Source of the DNA: an uncultured Desulfobacteraceae bacterium
GTDB taxonomy: Bacteria; Desulfobacterota; Desulfobacteria; Desulfobacterales; Desulfatirhabdiaceae
Length of the DNA stretch: 56,919 nucleotides
Reading direction: 5' to 3'
Assembly: GCA_903953895.1 (NCBI GenBank)
Contig: CAJBLH010000130.1
Coordinates: forward strand, 1 to 56,919
Shown in pieces: positions 7,742 to 14,855 of the stretch. The notes beneath the pieces are model-generated. The model saw only the letters and a list, made by a program, of their open reading frames with translations, was not told where the DNA came from and made no database searches. The translations under genes were made by a program, and so were the position numbers. Position 1 is the first letter of the stretch; each line of letters starts with the position of its first letter.

Positions 7742-9406
7742 TTACTTGCTCTGGGAAAAGAGCTCCTGGTTGGACGCCCGCATGTCCCGCTTCAGAATTT
7801 TTCCAGTGGGGGTTTTGGGAAGCGCGTCCATGATCACGATTTTCTTGGGAACTTTAAAGGGCGCCAGCTCTTTTTTGCAGTGTTCGATGATTTCCTGCTC
7901 CGTTATTTTCTGGCCGCGCCGGACTACGACAAAGGCTGTAACCGCTTCCACCCAGGAAGGATGATTGATGCCGACCACCGCCACTTCCTCGACACGGCTG
8001 TCCTGATAGATCACTTCTTCCACCTCGCGGGTCGAGACATTTTCCCCGCCGGTTTTGATCATGTCTTTCTTGCGATCCACCACAGCGATATAGCTGTCCG
8101 CATCGAGAACACCGATGTCGCCTGAATGAAACCATCCGCCTTTCATGGCCTCATCGGTTTTCTGAGGCTCTTTGAAGTACATCATCAAGGCATGAGGGCC
8201 TCTGCCGCAGATCTCGCCGGGAACATTGATATCGGTGATCGGCAGATTTTCTTCATCTTCCAGCCGGGTTTCCATGTTCAGAGCTGCCATGCCGGCAGAT
8301 CCCAGCTTGGTCATGGCGTCCTTGGCTCTTAACATCGTGTGATACGGAGCCAGCTCGGTCTGTCCATAATAATTGTAAACCTTGCTTCCGGGCAGGCGTT
8401 TTATGATTTCCTTCAGAACTTCAACGGGCATGATGGATGCGCCATAATAGCATTTTTTCAAACTGGATAAATCGTATTTATCAAAATCGGGGTGACGCAT
8501 CAGGCCGATCCAGACCGTGGGCGGGGCAAAAAACACGGTTGCCTTGTAATCCGCGATGGTTTTAAGAATTTTATCGATTTCCGGCGACAACAGGATGTTG
8601 GTGGCGCCGACCCAGAACATGGGATTCATGAATACGTCCCGCTGGGCGCAGTGAAAAATGGGAAGGGCATTGACGCTGATATCATCCGACTGATACTCGC
8701 CGTCGATTATGGTACTCATGTATTCGGACATCAGTGCCTGGTTACTGATGATAACGCCCTTGGGAAGCGATTCTGTTCCGCTGGTATAAGTCATCTGACA
8801 GGGATCTTCGATATTCAGGATCATGTCCGGTTCGGTTGTGGGATAAGACTGGCACCAGGTATCGAAATCCGTGAACCGGTCGCTGATTGGCGGTTTCCCT
8901 GCACCCTGATTGGACCAGATCAAGGTTTTAACGGTCGGCATGTCATCCAGGACATCCTTCACCAGATCGTAAAGCGCATCTTCCACGATAAACAGCGTGC
9001 TTTCGGAATGATTGATACAATAGGTGATATCTTTTCCGCGCAGCAGGTAATTGATGGCCAGATATACGGCCCCGGCCTTGCAGCATCCCAGCCAGGTCAC
9101 CACGTGATGAATCGTGTTGTGGGCCAGAATGGCCACCCGGTCGTATTTTTGAACGCCGAGCCCGATCAGGGCGTTGGCCACACGATTGGACTGTTCTTCG
9201 AGTTCGGTGTAGGTCAGACTCTTATCGCCGAAAATCAGCGCTTTTTTGTCCGGATAATGATAGGCGCTTCTCCGGATCATGTCTGCGATGACCCATCGAT
9301 TGACCTTGTTGTACCGGTTTTTCAAAAATTCGACGGTGTCTTTATTGATGACGTTGTAATGTGCCGATTCTTCGCCGGTCAAAGGAACAATTTTACTGTT
9401 GGACAT
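7742..9406 (-). CDS. Acyl-CoA ligase (AMP-binding family)
   Basis: 554 residues. Activates a carboxylic acid, most likely a fatty acid, to the CoA ester through an acyl-adenylate. Seen: the P-loop-like MTYTSGTESLPKG; the adenine/acyl-site region YNYYGQTELAP; the hinge STGD-equivalent FHSGDIGVLDADSY; VDRKKDMIKTGGENVS; and the C-terminal lysine motif PKTPTGKILKRDMR. All catalytic elements are present and the length is normal. ATG 9406 follows GGGAGAC. It is the third gene of the minus-strand acyl-CoA dehydrogenase/thiolase/ligase set. A 107-bp palindromic element lies between it and the thiolase. Chain-length preference cannot be read from the sequence. Confidence 0.92.
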   Translation of the reverse strand: MSNSKIVPLTGEESAHYNVINKDTVEFLKNRYNKVNRWVIADMIRRSAYHYPDKKALIFGDKSLTYTELEEQSNRVANALIGLGVQKYDRVAILAHNTIHHVVTWLGCCKAGAVYLAINYLLRGKDITYCINHSESTLFIVEDALYDLVKDVLDDMPTVKTLIWSNQGAGKPPISDRFTDFDTWCQSYPTTEPDMILNIEDPCQMTYTSGTESLPKGVIISNQALMSEYMSTIIDGEYQSDDISVNALPIFHCAQRDVFMNPMFWVGATNILLSPEIDKILKTIADYKATVFFAPPTVWIGLMRHPDFDKYDLSSLKKCYYGASIMPVEVLKEIIKRLPGSKVYNYYGQTELAPYHTMLRAKDAMTKLGSAGMAALNMETRLEDEENLPITDINVPGEICGRGPHALMMYFKEPQKTDEAMKGGWFHSGDIGVLDADSYIAVVDRKKDMIKTGGENVSTREVEEVIYQDSRVEEVAVVGINHPSWVEAVTAFVVVRRGQKITEQEIIEHCKKELAPFKVPKKIVIMDALPKTPTGKILKRDMRASNQELFSQSK

Positions 9407-9421
9407 ATGTGTCTCCCATGC

Positions 9422-9528
9422 TATAGACTTTCAGAAAATTCATTTCGCAAGGCAGCAGGGAGGGAATAGGCCTTTTTCGGCCATTCCCGACCGATAACGC
9501 AGCGAAATTATTTTTCTGAAAGTCTATA
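9422..9528. repeat. 107-bp palindromic MITE-like element, copy 1
   Basis: The terminal inverted repeats TATAGACTTTCAGAAAA and TTTTCTGAAAGTCTATA are perfect over 17 bases. An inner palindrome GGGAATAGGCC/GGCCATTCCC surrounds a CTTTTTC loop. No open frame of use is inside. The reverse complement matches the copy at 54425-54531 over the same 107 bases with about nine differences. The ends (TA just outside TAGAC...GTCTA) resemble IS630/Tc1-type target sites, but this is inference. It lies between the thiolase and acyl-CoA ligase genes of one operon, so it would form a strong RNA hairpin in the transcript. Confidence 0.85.
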
Positions 9529-9653
9529 ATGAATGTATTGTGAACAGGGATATACAGAATGAAAAGAATCCATATTTTTCTTTTATCCTGTATATCCTGT
9601 CCATCCATGTGAATGAAAATTCATCCGCTTAATAGCTATTTCATGTGTGACGA

Positions 9654-10904
9654 TTAAAGCATTTCGATGGCGCAGGCCATGGACACACCGCCGCCGCCGC
9701 AGAGGGTGGCCAGACCCAGGGTGTTGCCGCGTTTTTTCATGGCATGCATCAGGGTGACCATGAGCCGCGCGCCGGTGGCTCCTACGGGATGACCCAGCCC
9801 GATACCCGAACCGTTGATGTTGGTGATCTCGCGGTTCAAGCCCAGCTCTTTTTCGCAGCCGACATACTGGGCTGCAAAGGCTTCGTTGACTTCGATCAGC
9901 TCGAAATCACCGAGTTTGAGATTGTTGTTTAGAAGCAGATTTTTAACGGCTGGAACCGGGGAAAGCCCCATGATCGCCGGATGGCATCCCCCTCTTGAGA
10001 CAGCCTTGATTCGGGCGATGGGGGAAATCCCCAGCTCTTTGGCTTTTTCAGCAGACATGATGACCATGCCGGCGGAGCCGTCATTCAGGCCGCTGGAATT
10101 GCCGGCTGTGACCTTGCCGGTTTTGGGAACAAAACCCGGCGGCAGTTTCTGCAGTTGATCCAGGGTCATACCCGGCCGGAAATGTTCGTCCTTGTCGAAA
10201 ATGATCGGCGCTTTTTTCCGCTGCGGAACTTCAACCGGAACGATCTCTTCTTTAAAAGAGCCGTCGTTTGTGGCCCGCTCGGCGTTATTGTGGCTTCTTA
10301 ACGCCACTTCGTCCATTTCCTCACGGCTGATATTCAGAAGTTGCGCCACGAATTCGGCGGTCTGCCCCATGATATAAGGTTTGCCGATAAACGATTTGGC
10401 GGGAGCTTCTTCCAGATTCAGGGGGGCCGTGGCATCCAGGGGCATGAGCATCGAGCCGCAGTGCAGGGCGTGAATCATGGCATCGACAAACTGCTGATCC
10501 TGAAGCCGGCATCCCCACCGGGCGCCGGGAACCGTGTAGGGAACCCCGGACATATGCTCGACACCACCGGCCAGAATGACATCGGCCATGCCCGCCTGAA
10601 TCATGGCCATGCCGGAAACGACGGCTTCCATACCGGAAATGCAGACGCGGTTGACGGTAGCGGCAGTCACGGTTTCCGGGATGCCTGCCATCAGCGCCGC
10701 CACCCGCGTCGTATTCAGGGTATCGTGATGTTCCAGGCAGCACCCGTAACGCACATCATCGATCAGCGCCGGGTCGATATTGGCCCGCCGGACAGCTTCT
10801 TTCATGGTGATGCTGGCAAGGGTGGCGCCGTTCAAGTCTTTCAAACTGCCGCCGAACGTGCCGATAGCGGTCCGGCATGCAGATACAATGACTACATCCT
10901 TCAT
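9654..10904 (-). CDS. Thiolase (acetyl-CoA acyltransferase)
   Basis: 416 residues from ATG 10904, which has AAGGAG eight bases upstream; the TTG at 10910 is a less likely start. It cleaves 3-ketoacyl-CoA with CoA (or condenses two acyl-CoAs). Seen: the nucleophilic cysteine in NRVCISG (C88), the NEAFAAQ motif, GHPVGATGAR with the catalytic histidine, and the second cysteine motif CGGGG near the C-terminus. The family is certain; degradative versus biosynthetic direction is inferred from its neighbours, an acyl-CoA dehydrogenase upstream and an acyl-CoA ligase downstream. Exact 13-base inverted copies of GGATATACAGGAT flank the gene (9585-9597 and 10953-10965). Confidence 0.93.
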   Translation of the reverse strand: MKDVVIVSACRTAIGTFGGSLKDLNGATLASITMKEAVRRANIDPALIDDVRYGCCLEHHDTLNTTRVAALMAGIPETVTAATVNRVCISGMEAVVSGMAMIQAGMADVILAGGVEHMSGVPYTVPGARWGCRLQDQQFVDAMIHALHCGSMLMPLDATAPLNLEEAPAKSFIGKPYIMGQTAEFVAQLLNISREEMDEVALRSHNNAERATNDGSFKEEIVPVEVPQRKKAPIIFDKDEHFRPGMTLDQLQKLPPGFVPKTGKVTAGNSSGLNDGSAGMVIMSAEKAKELGISPIARIKAVSRGGCHPAIMGLSPVPAVKNLLLNNNLKLGDFELIEVNEAFAAQYVGCEKELGLNREITNINGSGIGLGHPVGATGARLMVTLMHAMKKRGNTLGLATLCGGGGVSMACAIEML

Positions 10905-10978
10905 TTTCAAATCTCCTTAATAATTTTGACGGTTATCCATTAATTTTTACATGGATATACAGGATGAACCGGTAACGT

Positions 10979-12793
10979 CTATTTTCCGCCAAAAGCATCT
11001 TCGGCAATATCGACGACCGTGCTGTCGGCGGCGTTAATCACGTCCATTTTTCCGCGGGTGATTGGAAGAACCGTGTTGATATAGAATCGGGCGCCGGCAA
11101 TCTGCCCTTCATAGAATACCGCATCCTTGCCCTTGGCGCCGGCTTGCAGTTTTTTGCCGGCCACAGTTGCCCGCCACAGCAGCATCCAGGCCATCACCGC
11201 ATCGCCTGTGACATCCATGAATGCATACGCATGGGAATAAGCGGTCATGGCTTTTTCGGAAGCCGCCATCTTGCCGATGAAAGCAGCGGTCTTTTCCAGT
11301 TCCGCTGCAGCCGTCTCCATCTTGCCGGCCAATCCTTCAAGACCGCTGATATTTTTAGCAGTTGCTATGGTCTGCCGGATTTCGGCAAGCAGATCCCGGA
11401 AAGGCTGTCCCTTATTGAGTCCCAGTTTTCTTCCCAATAGATCCATGGCCTGAATGCCGTTGGTGCCTTCATAAATATGGGTGATCTTGCAGTCCCGCAG
11501 ATACTGTTCCTGGGGATATTCCTTGGTATAACCATACCCGCCGTAAACCTGAATTCCCATGCTGCATACTTCGAATGCCCTGTCCGTAACGTAGCCCTTG
11601 GCAATGGGAATCAATAAATCGATGAGCCCCTGATACCTGGCTTTTTCAGCCGGATCACTGCTGATATGGATCATGTCTTCGCAATAGCCGATATAGTATA
11701 GAATGCTTCGGCTGGCCTCCGTACAGGTTTTCATACTCAGCAGCATCCGGCGTACATCCGGGTGCTGAATGATGGGAACCGGCGGGGCATCCTTTCCGCT
11801 AGCTGTCAGGTGCCTGCTCTGGACGCGCTCCCTGGCATAGTTCAGCGAATTCTGAAAAGATGCGGACGAACATCCCAGACCCTGCATGCCCACATCCAGG
11901 CGGGCCTCGTTCATCATGACGAACATGGCCCGCATCCCCTTGTTTTCTTCACCCAGCAGGGTGCCCCGGCATTTTCCCTTGCCGCCCAGGGTCAGGGAGC
12001 AGGTGGGGCTGCCGTGGATGCCCATCTTTTCTTCGATTCCCGTACAGACAACATCATTGAATTCTCCCAGGCTGCCGTCATCGTTGACCCATATTTTGGG
12101 AACCAGAAACAGCGAAATGCCGGAAGTTCCCGGAGGCGCACCTTCAAGACGGGCCAGTACCGGGTGAATGATGTTTTCGACCAGGTCATGCTCACCGCTG
12201 GAGATAAATATCTTGTTGCCGGTAATGGAATAGGTGCCGTCGGCGTTTTTCACGGCAGTGGCCGTCAACGCCCCCACATCCGATCCGGCCTGGGGTTCGG
12301 TCAGGAGCATGGTGCCACTCCATTCACCCGTGTACATTTTTTTCAAAAACAGATTTTTTTGCTTTTCAGTACCGAAATTCTCCACCAGTTTCCCGGCGCC
12401 GTGAGACAAAAGGATGGCCAGGGTAAAGGGGAAGTTGGCGCCGTGAAAATAGTTTTTTACCGCCATGGAAACGGATGTGGGCATCCCCTGGCCGCCCCAC
12501 TTGGGGTCATCACACAAAGAAATCCATTCGCCTTCCTTGAAAAGTTCGTAAATGCGATGAAACGATTCCGGAACCCTGACCGTGCCGTTTTCTAATTTAC
12601 ATCCCTCTTCATCCGCAATTCTTAGAACCGGCAACATTTCTTTGACGGCCAGATTGCGCGCTTCGGCAATAATCAAGTCCACGGTTTTTTTAGTGAACTC
12701 GGCAAATCGTTCGTGTTTTGCCAGCTTTTCTACTTCCAATTGTTCATGAAGGACAAACTCCACATCTCTTTTGTCCATGATTACCTGTGCCAT
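10979..12793 (-). CDS. Acyl-CoA dehydrogenase, long C-terminally extended type
   Basis: About 604 residues. It oxidises acyl-CoA to trans-2-enoyl-CoA with FAD, passing electrons to ETF. Seen: MLLTEPQAGSDVGAL (FAD/substrate-binding loop), ITGNKIFIS, and YEGTNGIQAMDLLGRK, whose glutamate matches the catalytic base of the family. An extra C-terminal domain of about 130 residues is present, as in the AcdH/FadE5-like class abundant in Deltaproteobacteria. ATG 12793 is chosen over 12799 because AAGGAG then lies eight bases upstream. First gene of the operon continuing into the thiolase and ligase, about 120 bases downstream of a sigma-54 promoter. Confidence 0.93.
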   Translation of the reverse strand: MAQVIMDKRDVEFVLHEQLEVEKLAKHERFAEFTKKTVDLIIAEARNLAVKEMLPVLRIADEEGCKLENGTVRVPESFHRIYELFKEGEWISLCDDPKWGGQGMPTSVSMAVKNYFHGANFPFTLAILLSHGAGKLVENFGTEKQKNLFLKKMYTGEWSGTMLLTEPQAGSDVGALTATAVKNADGTYSITGNKIFISSGEHDLVENIIHPVLARLEGAPPGTSGISLFLVPKIWVNDDGSLGEFNDVVCTGIEEKMGIHGSPTCSLTLGGKGKCRGTLLGEENKGMRAMFVMMNEARLDVGMQGLGCSSASFQNSLNYARERVQSRHLTASGKDAPPVPIIQHPDVRRMLLSMKTCTEASRSILYYIGYCEDMIHISSDPAEKARYQGLIDLLIPIAKGYVTDRAFEVCSMGIQVYGGYGYTKEYPQEQYLRDCKITHIYEGTNGIQAMDLLGRKLGLNKGQPFRDLLAEIRQTIATAKNISGLEGLAGKMETAAAELEKTAAFIGKMAASEKAMTAYSHAYAFMDVTGDAVMAWMLLWRATVAGKKLQAGAKGKDAVFYEGQIAGARFYINTVLPITRGKMDVINAADSTVVDIAEDAFGGK

Positions 12794-12913
12794 AATCATA
12801 TCTCCTTGATTTATTTTAGATTTTATTTAAGCCTTTTGCCATCGTTTCCATCGAATCACGTGCCGGCTTCTTCTTTTAGGATAGCACCGGACGAAACAGT
12901 GCCGTAATTGAAT

Positions 12914-12928
12914 GCACAAGTTGTGCCA
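12914..12928 (-). promoter_or_regulatory. Sigma-54 (-24/-12) promoter for the fatty-acid operon
   Basis: On the minus strand the sequence is TGGCACAACTTGTGC. GG of the -24 box and GC of the -12 box are exactly 10 bases apart, and TGGCAC is the consensus -24 element. Transcription would begin near 12902 and read into the acyl-CoA dehydrogenase (ATG 12793), giving a leader of about 110 bases. The only nearby regulator gene (13087, divergent) encodes a sigma-54 activator. The sequence also contains the perfect 13-base palindrome GCACAAGTTGTGC, so part of the match could reflect an operator instead. Confidence 0.75.
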
Positions 12929-12990
12929 GTTTGAATAATTGCGATAATTCAGATAGATAAGATGGTTAACCAATAACAAACAATACCCTG

Positions 12991-13008
12991 GTACAGTTAC
13001 ATCTGTAC
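12991..13008. promoter_or_regulatory. Inverted repeat, probable activator binding site (UAS)
   Basis: GTACAG-TTACAT-CTGTAC is a perfect 6+6+6 inverted repeat, extendable by one more base pair. Its centre is about 98 bases upstream of the predicted sigma-54 start site, the usual distance for an enhancer-like site of a bacterial enhancer-binding protein. It also lies about 85 bases upstream of the activator gene, so it could serve autoregulation. The binding protein is inferred to be the product of 13087-14649. Confidence 0.6.
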
Positions 13009-13086
13009 TATTTGCCGGTTTTATCATATAACTGTTCCATGGTAATGAAGCATCTGTAACCCCATCATGACCCCACAGAGGGCAGC

Positions 13087-14649
13087 ATGAATATCGATGA
13101 AAAGGATTTTTTCCGGCAGGTCACACTCCGGATCTGCAGCAGTCTGGAAATTGAAAAAGCCCTGTGGCAATGCCTGTTGTATATCCGGAATTTTCTGCCG
13201 GCCAGCCAGATGAGCCTTCATATTTACCATCGCGATGTGGGCATTGTGGAGACCGTGGCCAATGCCACCATCAAGGGGTCCCGGGCCATGGCGCTGAATT
13301 CACAGCTCTCGGATGAAACGCGAAAAAACATCGAAAAGCAAGGGTTGATGCGGGTCCGGGCCATTCCCAGACTCGGTGATGATCCGGTGTGCAGCCCGGT
13401 TGCTGAAAAATTCAATGCACTGGATCTGCCGGCCGTGGTTTCCGACCTGGTTCTGGAGGGAAAACTCCTGGGGGTGCTGGCTATTTTCGGCAATGGGCGC
13501 ACCGCTTTCACCGAAGAGCATATGCAGCTTATCGGCACCATCAACGAGCCTTTTGCCGTAGCCCTCACCAACAGCCTGCGGTACCGGGAGCTGCAGAAAC
13601 TCAGGGATCTTCTGGCGGATGACAACCGGTATTTTCAGGACGAACTGCGGCGGATGATCGGTGAAGATGTCGTGGGCGCGGATTTCGGGCTGAAAACCGT
13701 CATGGATCTGGTCCGCCAGGTCGCTCCACTCGACAGTCCGGTATTGCTGCTGGGCGAAACCGGTTCCGGCAAAGAAGTGGTTGCCAATGCCATTCACAAA
13801 ACATCTTCCCGCAGGCAGGCGCCGTTTATCAAAGTCAATTGCGGCGCCATTCCACCGACTTTGATGGACAGTGAATTGTTCGGACACGAAAAAGGCGCTT
13901 TTACCGGCGCCCTTTCCCAGAAGCGGGGACGAATCGAACGGGCCCACACCGGCACCCTGTTTCTGGATGAAATCGGCGAATTGTCCATGGATGCTCAGGT
14001 CCGGCTGCTTCGCGTCCTTCAGGAAAAAGAGATCGAGCGTGTCGGTGGATCGAGCCCAACACCGGTGAATATCCGCATCATTGCCGCCACCCACCGGAAT
14101 CTGGAAAAAATGATGGCTGGCGGTGCTTTCCGGGAGGATCTGTATTTCCGCCTGCGGGTCTTTCCAATCCCCATTCCGCCCTTAAGAAGCCGGATGATGG
14201 ATCTGCCAGCCCTGGTCAAACACTTCATACAGAAAAAAGCCCGTGAGATGAAACGCAGTCCTGCACCGGGATTGGCATCCGGCGCCCTGGATCGCCTGAT
14301 GGCCTACCACTGGCCCGGCAATGTCCGCGAGCTGGAAAACGCCGTGGAACGGGCGCTCATCCTCAGCCGGGGGGAACCGCTGGTCTTTGATGACATCGCA
14401 CCCAAAACCGATAAAATTCCGCCGGACCCATCCTTTCCATTCTATGCACCTTTGCCGGAAATTCAAGACTTAAATGCCTTGACAAGCCAGCACATCCGCC
14501 GGACCCTCGATCTTTGCAAGGGCCGTGTGGAAGGGGAAAATGGAGCGGCCAGACGCCTGAACATCCATCCTTCCACGCTGCGCAAGCGCATGCGAAAACT
14601 GGGGATTCCGTTCGGCAGATCGGCGACCATCGATGCATCACCGCCATGA
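13087..14649 (+). CDS. Sigma-54-dependent transcriptional activator with GAF sensor domain
   Basis: 520 residues. Domains: an N-terminal GAF-like sensor (about 15-175); an AAA+ sigma-54 interaction domain with Walker A GETGSGKE (223-230), the sigma-54 contact loop GAFTGA (270-275), Walker B LFLDEIGEL (291-299) and the arginine-finger region; and a C-terminal Fis-type helix-turn-helix (about 490-512, LNIHPSTLRKRMRKLGI). It should bind upstream DNA and remodel sigma-54 RNA polymerase when the GAF domain senses a ligand; acyl-CoA or a fatty acid is a guess from context. It is divergent from the acyl-CoA dehydrogenase operon, whose promoter is sigma-54 type. ATG 13087 follows GAGGGCA. Confidence 0.93.
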   Translation: MNIDEKDFFRQVTLRICSSLEIEKALWQCLLYIRNFLPASQMSLHIYHRDVGIVETVANATIKGSRAMALNSQLSDETRKNIEKQGLMRVRAIPRLGDDPVCSPVAEKFNALDLPAVVSDLVLEGKLLGVLAIFGNGRTAFTEEHMQLIGTINEPFAVALTNSLRYRELQKLRDLLADDNRYFQDELRRMIGEDVVGADFGLKTVMDLVRQVAPLDSPVLLLGETGSGKEVVANAIHKTSSRRQAPFIKVNCGAIPPTLMDSELFGHEKGAFTGALSQKRGRIERAHTGTLFLDEIGELSMDAQVRLLRVLQEKEIERVGGSSPTPVNIRIIAATHRNLEKMMAGGAFREDLYFRLRVFPIPIPPLRSRMMDLPALVKHFIQKKAREMKRSPAPGLASGALDRLMAYHWPGNVRELENAVERALILSRGEPLVFDDIAPKTDKIPPDPSFPFYAPLPEIQDLNALTSQHIRRTLDLCKGRVEGENGAARRLNIHPSTLRKRMRKLGIPFGRSATIDASPP

Positions 14650-14651
14650 TC

Positions 14652-14855
14652 TCACCCAAGACAAGACCTGACGGATATGCTTTTTCCACCCTCTGAAGCC
14701 CGTGCATCCGCCATCAGTGCGTCGGGTCTCGACAGTTGATTGACGAGCCCGATTGTAAGCGCCTCTTCCGCCGACATTTTTTTGCTCAGCAGAATCATTT
14801 CGAGCGCCCTGGATCGGCCTACAATCCGCGAAAGCCGCTGCGTGCAACTATTTGA
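14652..14855 (-). pseudogene. Remnant of an enoyl-CoA hydratase (crotonase)
   Basis: Directly after the TGA of the acyl-CoA dehydrogenase, in the same reading frame, the minus strand encodes TQRLSRIVGRSRALEMILL and, further on, SAEEALTIGLVNQ. This is the central crotonase region (GTQRLxRxVGxxxAxEM...AxEAxxxGLVN). The usual N-terminal half is missing, including the oxyanion-hole and first catalytic-glutamate segments, and so is the C-terminal trimerisation region. There is no start codon. The frame ends at TGA 14652-14654 after about 67 codons, the last 15 or so not crotonase-like. A decayed gene that once followed the dehydrogenase in an operon. Confidence 0.75.

Noticed and set aside
8492-9469. 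A 325-codon plus-strand open frame
   Set aside because: It is antisense to the acyl-CoA ligase; its composition and lack of motifs mark it as a shadow.
14514-14696. Short plus- and minus-strand open frames at the end of the sigma-54 activator
   Set aside because: They overlap the Fis-type helix-turn-helix coding sequence or the crotonase remnant in other frames and show no independent features.
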